Assembly (NCBI RefSeq): GCF_000024545.1
Contig: NC_013947.1
Location: 5,704,001 to 5,768,000 of the forward strand
Direction: 5' to 3'
Origin: Stackebrandtia nassauensis DSM 44728
GTDB taxonomy: Bacteria > Actinomycetota > Actinomycetes > Mycobacteriales > Micromonosporaceae
DNA length: 64,000 bases
The notes under the pieces are model-generated. The model was not told the DNA's origin. It made no database searches and worked only from the letters and a program-made list of their open reading frames with translations. The position numbers and the translations under genes were made by a program. The stretch's first letter is position 1. Each line of letters begins with the position of its first letter. Positions 23,436-31,853 of the stretch are shown one piece after another.

Positions 23436-26400
23436 TCAAAGACGAGGACGCGGTTGAGAGTTCTCGATCTGAGGGTGTGCTTGGGGCGCAGGCACGGCGT
23501 GCGGCTGCGGCCCGGGACCAGACGAAGAGGGTTTGGTGCTCACGACCGGAGAAGTGGTGTTGCGGGGCGATGTGGTGTGCGGGTTGGGGGCGGTAGCTGC
23601 CTTGCTGGGCAGTTGCGTGGAGTTGGGGAGGTGCCCCCGTTGGGAAAGGACGGCGGCGAGCTGGTGGGTGTTGGAGGGGTGGGTGGCGTGGTCGGGGATG
23701 GCGATTTCGCCGACCGTGGGGTGAAGGTGCTTAGCGAGCTGGCGGTTGATGGCGTGTTGTTCGTCGGTGGGTAGGTGGGTGTAGACGGCGGTGGTGATGT
23801 CTGCGAGCAGTTGGTCCTCGACGTCGTGAGATAGGCCGGTCGCGGTTGATTGACGGGACGGTGGCGTGGGGCTGGTGGTTTGGGTGGCGGCGAGCAGCGC
23901 GGTAGCGGCGTGCCAGTAGGGGTGGTGTCCCGCGTGGCCAGATGTTGGGTAGGGACCGAGAGGGTGGTGGGGGTCGTCGGTGGTGATGCGGTGTTGGTCG
24001 CGGTATGCGGCCATGACTGCAACGGCTTCGTTCCAGGCATGGCTTTGGCGCGGTTGGCGGGGTTGTGGTCCGGCAGCGGACAGCCACTCGGGGTTCTCAC
24101 TGTGAACTTGGGCGGTCAGTTCGGTGACGCGGTGGTTGATTTGGGTGCCGAGGTCGTGGAGGTAGGTGCGCCATTGGTCGTCGATGGTGGGGCTGTCGAG
24201 TAGGCCGGTGGGGGTGTGCAACCAGGGCAGGTTAATTGGGGAGGGTGGCTGGTGGGTGTGGTGGAGGCGGCGGGTGTTGTCGTGGACGTGGGCGACGAAG
24301 TCGGTGAGGTTGGTGGAGTCCAAGGCGGCGGCCCGTAGTAGCCGAGTGGGGTTGGTGCCGGTGGTTTCGGCGGCTTTGAGGCTCCAGGCTAGGGATCGCC
24401 ACAGGCTTGCGGGGGTGAGGCTGGGGTCGGTGTGGGCGATGCGGTTTTGGCGGCCTATGCGCCAGGCCAAGAGTTGGGAGATGTCGCGGGCGCCTCGGAA
24501 TTCGCGTTGGCTGATGGCGCAGCGCAGTGCGGTTTCGGGTCCGCGGCCGAGCTGTTCGGCACGAGTCAGGGCGGTGATGACGGCAGGCCAGGCGGCAGAG
24601 ATTCGGGCACGGTGAGCCAGGTCAGGGCCCATCGTGGTGATGGCGGCTTGGTGATGCCGGATCGCGGCGGGCATCCGCACGGTCGCGGGTGTCGCGAGTC
24701 GACGGGCAGTGCGAACGACCGTCGTCAGGTCGGTGCTGGGGGTTCGGGTGGCAGTGGTGATGAGTTGGTGGACATCGTTCCCGGCGGCGTGGTGGCCGGC
24801 GAGAGTGGTGGCCAGTTGGGGCCAGGCTCGGTGGGTTTCGATCTCGGCTGAATCGACGCCGAGGTGTTCGGCGATGGCGTTGGCCCAGGCGTGAACTTGG
24901 CTGGCCGAAATGGTGGGTCCGGGTTGTTGGTCGCTGGGGGTCCGCGGTGGTGGCGGGGTCAACGCGGTGTCGGGGTCGGGTTTAAGGCGGGGGTAGATGC
25001 GCGCCAGGGCGCGGGCGTATCGGCGGGCGTCGGCGGCGGTGGGTTGAGCGATTGGGGGCGGAGCCGGGTGGTGGTCGGTGATGTAGCGGATGCGCCAGGC
25101 CAGCAGCGCTGCCGGAGAGTCGGCGAGTTCCAAGGGGCCGTCGTCGGCGGCTAGGGCGATGATGTCATGGGGTTTCCAGCCAGCTGTTTCGGCGGCCAGC
25201 AGCGCGGCGATCAACGGGGATAGACCGTCGTTGGTGATCATCGCAGCGCCGTCCGGCCCAAGGGCGGTGGTCAACTGGCCGGTGTAGTGCTCGCGGGTGG
25301 CCTGTTCCAGCGCGTACCCGTACTGGGGCACGAGGGTGGCCAGGGATTCGGCGTCGTTTTGGGCGTCGCGGATCGTTTCGGTGGCCGATCGCTCGGCGCT
25401 TTCACGGGCAACAACGGTTTCGAGGATCTCGCGGGCGGCGGTGGCGTCGGGGTCGAAGTCGGGGCGGAACAGGCGGTCGTCTTCGTCGACGGGGAGGTTG
25501 ACGTGGGTGACGGCATACAGGCTGGTGTTGTGGCGGGCGCGGGAGGCGGCGACGTAGAGGTGTTCACGGGCCATGTCGTCGGTGACCAGGGCGTGAGCGG
25601 TGTCCACGGTGGCGCCCTGGATGCGAGTGGCGGTGGTGGCATATGCCAATTCAACGTATTCGGCGACGTAGTCGGCGGGGATGCGGACGGTGCCGCGATG
25701 GTCGTGGTGGCGAAGGGATAGCGACCCGTCGCGGTGGTGTCGGATGACGGTCCAGATGTCGCCGTTGCGCACAAAGTCTTTACCGCGGTTGAGTCGCAGG
25801 CCACGGTGGTTGTGGCGGGTGATGACCCAGTCGCCGACCCCGGCGGTGTTGCCGTCGTGGAGGTCGACGCCCGTGGTTTTGACGTGCCCGGCTCTGATGC
25901 GGTCGGTACGGGCGCGGGCGGCCAGCGCGGTGACGTCGGCGTTGGTGGCGGCGATCATGACGCTGGTGCGGCCGGTGCTCAGGTCGCGGTGCCAGGCGGT
26001 GTACGCCTTCTCGATCATGGCGTCTTTGGACCCGCCGAAGATGCGGCCCGCGATCTCGTAATGATCGAGTCCGCTGGCGTCGCCCTCACGGAGTTTCAGG
26101 GTGGCACGGGCCTCAGCCGGGTCGCTGAAACGGTGGAGGGTGTCGAGTTCGAAGGCTCCGGCTTCGGCGGCAATGAGCCGCAGCGCGCCACCGGATTCGA
26201 CGGCGGACAGTTGCCGATGGTCGCCCAGGAGGCGGACTTGCGCGCCGTGGCGCTTCGCGATCGTGATGAGTTGGTCGAGGGCGAAGGTTCCGGCTTGACC
26301 GGCTTCGTCGACGAGAACGACATCTCCAGGTTTGAGGGCGAAGAACTGTGCCGATTCCGGCACTGGATCACCGTGTTTGAGGGCATTGGCGTGGTGGCCG

Positions 26401-28307
26401 CGACTGTGTTCCCACAGGAACTTGTGGAGGTTGTCGGCGGGTGTGTCGAGGTCGGCGGCCAGCACGGCAGCGGAGTTGGCCGAGGTCGCCAACGGAATCA
26501 GGCGGTGCCCGGCGGTGGTGAGGGTGTGCGCGTATGCCTTCATGGCGGTGGTCTTGCCTGCTCCGCCGGGGCCGATGCCCACGGCCAGCAGCCGATCGGT
26601 GGTGGCGAATCCGGCGGCGAGGTGGCGTTGCCCTGGATCGAGTTGGTGGCTCGTGGTGTCGAATCCGTCGAGGACTCCGGTCACGAAACCAGCCGACAAT
26701 CCCTTGTCGGTGGGTGTCTTGGCGGCGCCGAGGAGCCGCTGCTCGGCGTCGAGAACGGCTTGGGAGGTGTACCGAGTGGATCCGTGTTGGTGGAACACGG
26801 ATTCGCCGTCGGCTCGGCGCAAGACATCAGGCTCATCAACGAGGGAAGGCGCGTCGATGCGGATGGAGTGGGCGGGCGAGGTCGCCAATGCCATGACAAC
26901 TTCCACGGCATGGTCGTGGGCTTCGCGCGTGGGGAACCGGAATGCTGCCCGCAGGGTCCGTTCGGCTTCGGCATGCAGGTTCCACCGGGTCCAGGTGGAG
27001 TGCTGACTCGCGACCGTGCGGACCACTGAGGCGGCGATGGTCTCGGCCTCGTCGGTCGACAACGACACGGCTTCGGCGACGGCAGATCGGGTGGGAACGG
27101 CCGAGGTGATGTGCCGCAGCGCTTTCCCACCGAACGTATGGATGAGGTCGGCTTCCCACTCTTGGCGCATCTGCTTCAGGGACCGGAGGGTGGGCTTGTC
27201 GGGGCGTGTGTCGAGGGTGGCTTGACGGGCGAGCTTGTGGCATATGGCAGCAGGCGGGTCGGTGCCGTGGTCGGCACGGTAGGCGGCGATCAGCTGCTTG
27301 TACCGGGCTTCCAGGTCGAGACGACGGCGCGAGAAATGCTTGATCATCGCGGCGGGTATGCCGTCGATTTCGCGAACGGGGCGCTTGGATCCGGCTGCTT
27401 CGCGGTCGGTGAAGGTGACGCCGAGCCGGTGGACCATCTCGGTTTCGAAGCGGGTGTTGTAGTGCTCGGAGGCTGCCACCGTCATGGCGTAGATGCCGCG
27501 AGCGTCCAAGGAGCGCCACTTGCCGTCACGGCCCAAGACCTTGTTCGCGACCGGGATGTGAGTGTGGAGGTTGGGGTCGCCGGCACGGGAGTCGAAGTGG
27601 TCGAATCGCGCGGCGATCAGGCCCTTGGTGTCGAGTTGGGCTACTCCCCCGGTTCCGGCACGGGTGTGCGCGGCGTGCTCCTCCAACAGCTCCATAACGG
27701 AATCCACGGCGGCGTCATGGGCAGCTTTGACTTGCTGCCGGACGCGCACGTCAGGGTGCAACGCCCATACCAGCGCGGCGGATTTCACTGGGGCGAATAC
27801 GAGGTCAAAGCCAGCGACCCCGCATCGTTGCTTGGCGGCCTCTTGCTGTTTGGCCTGCTTGATTTCGGCGGGTGTGGCGGCACGGCCGGTGCGCTCGGCA
27901 ATGGCGTCAAGCCGGTCGGCAACGCGCTGGTCGAAGGGTTCGAGACGGCGGTAAGCACCGAAACGGCGGCCCAGCTGAGCGTGTTTCTCCGCCGCCGCGG
28001 TGAGAAAGCGGATCTGGGCGTCGGTCATGCCAGGTCGGGTGTGGTCGGCGATGTACTTGTCGATGATCGCTTCGGCGTTGGGGTGAGCGCCGTGTCCGAA
28101 GAGGTTCTTCATCTGGTCTTCGGTGACGGTCTGCCCGTCGAGCCCGAGCAAATGGGCGCCGCGGCCGATCCATCGCCCGGGCGGGTTGCCCTCCTGGGTG
28201 TAGTAGTCGCTGGCGTCTTGGCCGCGGGCGCGCTGGACATCGCCGCCTGCAACCTGTCGGGTGAGGTAGGTGTAGCCGTCGCCGACCGACAGTTTGTGAA
28301 TGGTCAT
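23436..28307 (-). CDS. traA: MobF-type conjugative relaxase/helicase TraA
   Basis: A very large protein (1,623 residues from ATG 28307) that nicks the transfer origin and unwinds the transferred strand. The N-terminal TrwC relaxase domain has early tyrosines (Tyr pair near residues 13-15 and DYY near 36) and the metal-binding histidines in HFDSRAGDPNLHTHIPVAN (about 235). The helicase half has a Walker A motif GPGGAGKTT near 582 and Walker B VVLVDEAGQ near 665, as in RecD-like TraI/TraA. The last 700 residues are alpha-rich and poorly conserved, ending in a Pro/Ser/Thr-rich tail. The candidate oriT lies immediately upstream. Confidence 0.92.
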   Translation of the reverse strand: MTIHKLSVGDGYTYLTRQVAGGDVQRARGQDASDYYTQEGNPPGRWIGRGAHLLGLDGQTVTEDQMKNLFGHGAHPNAEAIIDKYIADHTRPGMTDAQIRFLTAAAEKHAQLGRRFGAYRRLEPFDQRVADRLDAIAERTGRAATPAEIKQAKQQEAAKQRCGVAGFDLVFAPVKSAALVWALHPDVRVRQQVKAAHDAAVDSVMELLEEHAAHTRAGTGGVAQLDTKGLIAARFDHFDSRAGDPNLHTHIPVANKVLGRDGKWRSLDARGIYAMTVAASEHYNTRFETEMVHRLGVTFTDREAAGSKRPVREIDGIPAAMIKHFSRRRLDLEARYKQLIAAYRADHGTDPPAAICHKLARQATLDTRPDKPTLRSLKQMRQEWEADLIHTFGGKALRHITSAVPTRSAVAEAVSLSTDEAETIAASVVRTVASQHSTWTRWNLHAEAERTLRAAFRFPTREAHDHAVEVVMALATSPAHSIRIDAPSLVDEPDVLRRADGESVFHQHGSTRYTSQAVLDAEQRLLGAAKTPTDKGLSAGFVTGVLDGFDTTSHQLDPGQRHLAAGFATTDRLLAVGIGPGGAGKTTAMKAYAHTLTTAGHRLIPLATSANSAAVLAADLDTPADNLHKFLWEHSRGHHANALKHGDPVPESAQFFALKPGDVVLVDEAGQAGTFALDQLITIAKRHGAQVRLLGDHRQLSAVESGGALRLIAAEAGAFELDTLHRFSDPAEARATLKLREGDASGLDHYEIAGRIFGGSKDAMIEKAYTAWHRDLSTGRTSVMIAATNADVTALAARARTDRIRAGHVKTTGVDLHDGNTAGVGDWVITRHNHRGLRLNRGKDFVRNGDIWTVIRHHRDGSLSLRHHDHRGTVRIPADYVAEYVELAYATTATRIQGATVDTAHALVTDDMAREHLYVAASRARHNTSLYAVTHVNLPVDEDDRLFRPDFDPDATAAREILETVVARESAERSATETIRDAQNDAESLATLVPQYGYALEQATREHYTGQLTTALGPDGAAMITNDGLSPLIAALLAAETAGWKPHDIIALAADDGPLELADSPAALLAWRIRYITDHHPAPPPIAQPTAADARRYARALARIYPRLKPDPDTALTPPPPRTPSDQQPGPTISASQVHAWANAIAEHLGVDSAEIETHRAWPQLATTLAGHHAAGNDVHQLITTATRTPSTDLTTVVRTARRLATPATVRMPAAIRHHQAAITTMGPDLAHRARISAAWPAVITALTRAEQLGRGPETALRCAISQREFRGARDISQLLAWRIGRQNRIAHTDPSLTPASLWRSLAWSLKAAETTGTNPTRLLRAAALDSTNLTDFVAHVHDNTRRLHHTHQPPSPINLPWLHTPTGLLDSPTIDDQWRTYLHDLGTQINHRVTELTAQVHSENPEWLSAAGPQPRQPRQSHAWNEAVAVMAAYRDQHRITTDDPHHPLGPYPTSGHAGHHPYWHAATALLAATQTTSPTPPSRQSTATGLSHDVEDQLLADITTAVYTHLPTDEQHAINRQLAKHLHPTVGEIAIPDHATHPSNTHQLAAVLSQRGHLPNSTQLPSKAATAPNPHTTSPRNTTSPVVSTKPSSSGPGPQPHAVPAPQAHPQIENSQPRPRL

Positions 28308-28310
28308 CAC

Positions 28311-28610
28311 GGCGGAAATCGCCTACCTTTCACACACCGAAGAATAATGATTCGAACAGCTCGTACTCGAAGTGTTCAAACACGAGGGAACACCTAGGTT
28401 AGCCGTTTTCACTGTAAGTGCAAGAGGTGTCTTGGTGATTTTCATCTGATGGCATATCGGAGTGTTGTCGCTGTTCAGTGCGTCTTTGTGTAGTGATTGA
28501 TGCTGATTCGTACTGAGGGGTGATAGGAATGAATATAGAGGGATGAATGGTGATGGAATACGGATTTTCGCGGTTGTTTAACCGGTGCTCCGCCGCTACG
28601 GTTTTCGACT
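28311..28610. other. AT-richer intergenic region, candidate oriT
   Basis: About 300 bp without a gene, visibly less GC-rich than its surroundings, lying between traA and a small divergent gene. It contains the short palindrome GTGTTCAAACAC (28372-28383) flanked by GAACA at 28354 and 28388, so overlapping GAACA/TGTTC hairpins can form. Relaxase genes of this type often lie next to their origin of transfer. No nick-site consensus could be matched, so the call rests on position, composition and repeats. Confidence 0.45.
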
Positions 28611-29006
28611 ATGGGAACGCAAAAGAATGGCACGGTGCGGGCGCAGGGATTGCGCTTGGCCCGGCAGAAGAAGAAGGAACGACTCGAAGCGATATTGCGC
28701 CGGGAGCGTGATGTGGAGGCCGCCGTCGCGGCATTCCATGAGCATCGGCTGCGAGCCGAGCAGGTGATGGAGGTGGCCAACGAACGCGCACAGAAAGTCC
28801 TGGCGGATGGCCGCAAGCGAGCCGCCGACGATGAGCGCGCCGCCAGCGCAGCGATCGGCGCGCTAGCGGCACTGGGTGAGACGCGCGAATCGATCGCGGA
28901 GCTGACGGGCGTGAGCCTGACGGCGGTGAGGCAGGCGCTGGCGAGCTGCGAGGAGTCACAGTCGCACGAGGCGCCACCGGGAGGAGGCGACAGCAGCTGG
29001 CGGTGA
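28611..29006 (+). CDS. Small helical protein beside traA, possible relaxosome accessory factor
   Basis: A 131-residue, strongly charged protein. Residues 20-90 form a long predicted coiled-coil-prone helix rich in Arg, Lys and Glu, and the C terminus has a helix-turn-helix-like segment (GETRESIAELTGVSLTAVRQAL). It is divergent from traA across the candidate oriT, the usual place for DNA-binding accessory proteins that assist the relaxase. No family was recognised with certainty. Confidence 0.6.
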   Translation: MGTQKNGTVRAQGLRLARQKKKERLEAILRRERDVEAAVAAFHEHRLRAEQVMEVANERAQKVLADGRKRAADDERAASAAIGALAALGETRESIAELTGVSLTAVRQALASCEESQSHEAPPGGGDSSWR

Positions 29007-29024
29007 CGTTGGAAGAACACGCGT

Positions 29025-29056
29025 CAAGGCCGGAACCCCTCGGGGTTCCGGCCTTG
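29025..29056. terminator. Strong bidirectional terminator hairpin
   Basis: CAAGGCCGGAACCCC and GGGGTTCCGGCCTTG form a perfect 15-bp stem between two convergent genes, 18 bp from each stop codon region. Confidence 0.8.
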
Positions 29057-29073
29057 TCCGTGCGGGAGACGAG

Positions 29074-29409
29074 TCAGTCAGCGAAGCTGGGACGGTAGGA
29101 GACCGACTTGATGTCGGTGCGCAGCAGCGCTGCTTTCGAGCCCGCGGGCGGGCGGATCACGGTGGCGTCGGTGACGTGGACGGGATCTCCGACGTCGACG
29201 AAGCTTGCCCAGAACGGATCGAGTTCGCCGTCGAACTCGACGTCCACCATGCTGGTCGCATCGGTGATGTGGACGCCGTGGGCCAGCGCGCGGGAGTTGA
29301 CGCGGACCAGCCGCAGACTGGTGACGACGCCGCCGGTGTCGGTGGTGCGGGCGATGGGTTCGCGCGCGAGCGCACCGGTCACGGTGACGGTGGTGGTCTT
29401 GGGTTTCAT
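29074..29409 (-). CDS. SSB-like OB-fold protein
   Basis: A 111-residue protein with the strand pattern of an OB fold and an SSB-like opening (TVTVTGALAREPIARTTDTGGVVTSLRLVRVNSR), followed by a central VDVEFDGELDPFWASF segment. It lacks the acidic tail of true SSB, so it is a short, divergent single-strand-DNA-binding candidate. It is preceded by structured leader L1, a near copy of the leader before the true ssb gene, which supports a related role in handling incoming single strands. Confidence 0.6.
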   Translation of the reverse strand: MKPKTTTVTVTGALAREPIARTTDTGGVVTSLRLVRVNSRALAHGVHITDATSMVDVEFDGELDPFWASFVDVGDPVHVTDATVIRPPAGSKAALLRTDIKSVSYRPSFAD

Positions 29410-29490
29410 GACGCTGTCCTTCCACTATGGTCTTGTCGTGTTGGTGCGGCACTCGCGTGACCGGTATCTGGTGATTCCGGTGTGGGTTGT

Positions 29491-29665
29491 GCCGCGGTGA
29501 CAAGACCCGGAAGAACCGGCGCCAGCCGGGCCGGGTGCAAGGCGCGGCCAGAGAAGTTTCGGAGGAAAGTCGAAGACAGCGAAGCGGTTTCCGGAGGAAG
29601 TTCTCGCCAGCCGGCCTTGCGAGCGCAGCGTCCCGATCCGGCCGTCGGTTATGACTGGGGTCGTC
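29491..29665 (-). repeat. Structured leader element L1 (copy of L2)
   Basis: A 175-bp noncoding element 80 nt upstream of the SSB-like gene, clearly homologous along its full length to L2 (31405-31580). It starts with GCCGCGGTGACAAG and ends with GGTTATGACTGGGGTCGTC. An internal stem pairs GAGAA with TTCTC; in L2 the same stem is GGAAA with TTTCC, so two base pairs have changed in a compensated way. A CCGGC-GCCA-GCCGG hairpin is also kept with only its loop altered. Confidence 0.8.
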
Positions 29666-29750
29666 GCCGTCGGCCTACCCGGAAACACCAGATCGGGTGC
29701 GCATCGCACCAACCGACAAGCCGTGGAAGGGCAGCGTGAAACCCATCCCC

Positions 29751-29812
29751 GCCGTCACTGGTACCGCTGGCTGGCAAATCGTCGGTGCCGCCACCGCGAA
29801 CGCAGTGACGGC
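29751..29812 (-). terminator. Long-loop hairpin after DUF4192 gene
   Basis: GCCGTCACTG (29751-29760) is perfectly complementary to CAGTGACGGC (29803-29812), with a GC-rich 42-nt interior that can fold further. It lies 10 nt beyond the DUF4192 stop on the minus strand. Confidence 0.6.
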
Positions 29813-29822
29813 ACCGATGAGA

Positions 29823-30809
29823 TCACGGGATCACTTCAGAGAAGGGTGGAACCTTCGCTGGTGGAAACCCGTTGGACAACGCGAGTCCCACGGCTTGGGC
29901 GAGTCGGCACGTGGGCTGGAGGCGAAGCGCCACCCCCACGGCTTCACCGGCCAAGACCCCGTTGCCGCGGCGCCAAGCCGCGTAGGCCGTCATCGCGGCG
30001 GCCCGGGAACGGTAGATCCCGGTGTGGTGGCGGGCCAGCCAGATCCACAACGCCAAACCATGGGCGTGGTCGCCAGCATCGACGATCGCTAGGGCGGTTT
30101 TGTACCCGGTGCTGGTTTCTGCAATGGCCCAGCCCAGTTTCGCGGTCAATGCCAAGCCGGGCATCGTTCCGGCTTCAACGCCCTTCGCCGCGCCAGCGAG
30201 TTTGGCGGTATTTTCTGCTGCGCGGTCGCGCTTGGCATTCACCAGCCGATCCAGACGCGCTGTGCGTTTGAAGTCGCACAGGTGGAGTGCGACGTGGTTC
30301 CTGGTTTCAAAGTCGACGGGATCGATCTGCGCGGCGACCGCATTGCGGTCGGGCGCGGCCACCATGCCCTCGCCGACGAACGCGGCTTCGATCCGCGAGT
30401 CACGCGGGACGGGCTTGCCCTCCGGTGGGCAACACGTGGGCTCCGGGCACACGTAGGACCAGAATGTGCCTCCGGTGACGCGGATGGCGTCAAGCACCTC
30501 GATATCCGCGCCGTGGAGTCGTGGCAGCAGGTGGTCGACGACGGGAGTGACGCGAGCGGCTTCACCGAAACCGACTAGGACCACTGCGGTGGCGTCGTTG
30601 CGGCGCATGGTTGTGATGACATCGGCGAAGACATCGAAGCAGCCGCTGGCCAATGGAAGATCGGCGCGCAGCGTCACCTTAATATGGCCTTCGTCGAGTC
30701 CCACGAGGACGGCGGAATCGGTGGGCCGGTAGCCCACGAGGTGTGGGATGGCTGCGACCAAGTCGGCAGGTGAGGACAACGTGATGTCGGCGGAGGAAGT
30801 GGTGTTCAT
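29823..30809 (-). CDS. DUF4192 family protein
   Basis: A 328-residue soluble protein from ATG 30809 (AGGAG ribosome site). The DUF4192 signature is clear: SSPADLVAAIPHLVGYRPTD at the N terminus and CPEPTCCPPEGKPVPRDS in the middle, with a hydrophobic, helical C-terminal half. The family is common in actinobacteria and their mobile elements, and its function is unknown. It is the second gene of the ssb operon, separated from ssb by a strong hairpin, and ends at a long hairpin. Confidence 0.85.
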   Translation of the reverse strand: MNTTSSADITLSSPADLVAAIPHLVGYRPTDSAVLVGLDEGHIKVTLRADLPLASGCFDVFADVITTMRRNDATAVVLVGFGEAARVTPVVDHLLPRLHGADIEVLDAIRVTGGTFWSYVCPEPTCCPPEGKPVPRDSRIEAAFVGEGMVAAPDRNAVAAQIDPVDFETRNHVALHLCDFKRTARLDRLVNAKRDRAAENTAKLAGAAKGVEAGTMPGLALTAKLGWAIAETSTGYKTALAIVDAGDHAHGLALWIWLARHHTGIYRSRAAAMTAYAAWRRGNGVLAGEAVGVALRLQPTCRLAQAVGLALSNGFPPAKVPPFSEVIP

Positions 30810-30831
30810 GACGAAGCTCCTGGAGAAAGGT

Positions 30832-30870
30832 CTGGGTCGCCCCCGCGCGATGTGCACGGGGGCGACCCAG
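30832..30870 (-). promoter_or_regulatory. Hairpin 22 nt before DUF4192 start
   Basis: CTGGGTCGCCCCCG and CGGGGGCGACCCAG form a perfect 14-bp stem between the ssb stop and the DUF4192 ribosome site. No T-run follows. It may reduce read-through or protect the mRNA, and it is one of several such stems close to start codons in this module. Confidence 0.7.
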
Positions 30871-30880
30871 AAGGAAGAGT

Positions 30881-31348
30881 TCAGACGGTGACCGGCTCGG
30901 CGGCCTCGGACTCGGTTTCGGCGTCGGCTTCGTTGAGCTGCGCCCACTTGTCGGCGGAGTAGGTCTCGCCGTCGGCAGTGGTGACGATGCGCTCGCTGTC
31001 GGGCTTGGGCTCGCGGTGCGAGCTGGCGCCGTCGTAGCGCATGCTGACGAACACGTTCTGCGCCGAAGCCGAGATGTTGGTGTACTGACCGTTGGTCCTG
31101 GCGAACAGGTCGTTGCCCAGTTCGACCAGCACCAGGTCGCCCTTGTTGAGCTCGACCACCCGCTCCGCCAGTTCGCGCCAGCAGGTCACGTCCAGCGACC
31201 GGGTCTTGCCGTTCTTCCAGTTGCCGGACTTGTCGCGGTAGGAGTCGTTGAACAGCAGCCGCATGGTGGCGACCTGGTTGCCGTTGGGCGTGTACCGCAG
31301 CTCGGGCGGGAACGCGAGGCGGCCTTCGATGAGGTGTGAGTGGATCAT
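30881..31348 (-). CDS. ssb: Single-stranded DNA-binding protein
   Basis: A 155-residue SSB from ATG 31348 with an AAGGAA ribosome site; a longer frame extends upstream through the leader and is not used. The OB fold spans residues 5-105: NQVATMRLLFNDSYRDKSGNWK, then TRSLDVTCWRELAERVVELNKGDLVLVEL. The tail is acidic (EADAETESEAAEPVTV) but lacks the usual DDDIPF-like tip that recruits host repair proteins. It coats single-stranded DNA, probably the strand entering a recipient. It heads the ssb-DUF4192 operon behind leader L2. Confidence 0.88.
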   Translation of the reverse strand: MIHSHLIEGRLAFPPELRYTPNGNQVATMRLLFNDSYRDKSGNWKNGKTRSLDVTCWRELAERVVELNKGDLVLVELGNDLFARTNGQYTNISASAQNVFVSMRYDGASSHREPKPDSERIVTTADGETYSADKWAQLNEADAETESEAAEPVTV

Positions 31349-31376
31349 CGGACTGTTCCTTGTCTGTCCCCGCGGG

Positions 31377-31399
31377 CCGCCGGGCCCGGTGCCCGGCGG
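31377..31399 (-). promoter_or_regulatory. Hairpin 28 nt before ssb start
   Basis: CCGCCGGG and CCCGGCGG pair over a 7-nt loop, lying between leader L2 and the ssb ribosome site. Confidence 0.6.
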
Positions 31400-31404
31400 T
31401 GAAA

Positions 31405-31580
31405 GCCGCGGTGACAAGACCCGGGCAAACCGGCGTAAGCCGGGACGGGCGCAAGGCACGGCCAGGAAAGTTTCGGAGGAAAGCCGTCAGGCAGCGAAGC
31501 GGTTTCCGCCGAAAGTTTCCGCCAGCCGGCCTTGCGAGCGCAGCGTCCCGGTCCGGCCGCCGGTTATGACTGGGGTCGTC
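31405..31580 (-). repeat. Structured leader element L2
   Basis: A 176-bp noncoding element 57 nt upstream of ssb, homologous to L1. It contains a hairpin CCGGC-GTAA-GCCGG and an 11-of-12 inverted repeat GGAAAGTTTCGG / CCGAAAGTTTCC. The edge motifs GACAAG and GCCTTGCG are shared with L3 and L4 and can pair as CAAG/CTTG. The adjoining stretch 31581-31810 shows no supported gene. Confidence 0.8.
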
Positions 31581-31810
31581 ACACGCGGGTCACCAGCCGC
31601 AGCTACCGGACCCGGCCAAGCAGGCAAGAACCACCGATTGCCCTCACCACCCGGTCGAAGGACGGGCAGCCCCGAGACAGGTCGTGGCGGCCACGGTGAA
31701 ACACCAACGCATCGGCTGCGGGTGTAATGGCACCAATAACGGCAGCAACACCGGAACCCAACCCGACGCCGCTGGCACAGCGACACGGCGAACATCACCG
31801 AGCGGCTCAC

Positions 31811-31846
31811 GGTCGGGGCGCGACCGATTCCGGCCACGCCCCGACC
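31811..31846 (-). terminator. Terminator hairpin after dprA
   Basis: GGTCGGGGCG and CGCCCCGACC form a perfect 10-bp stem 8 nt beyond the dprA stop on the minus strand. Confidence 0.7.
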
Positions 31847-31853
31847 GGTTCAC

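Noticed and set aside
25734..28397. Long rightward open frames opposite traA
   Set aside because: The relaxase and helicase motifs are on the minus strand. The plus-strand frames are low-complexity by-products of codon bias.
29823..31454. A single 543-residue leftward protein covering ssb and DUF4192
   Set aside because: Its first 200 residues are ssb read in the wrong frame. DUF4192 has its own ATG at 30809 with AGGAG, and ssb is clear in another frame.
29491..31580. CRISPR-like or transposon interpretation of the repeated leader segments
   Set aside because: There are only two long homologous copies, without spacer regularity, terminal inverted repeats, target duplications or a transposase.
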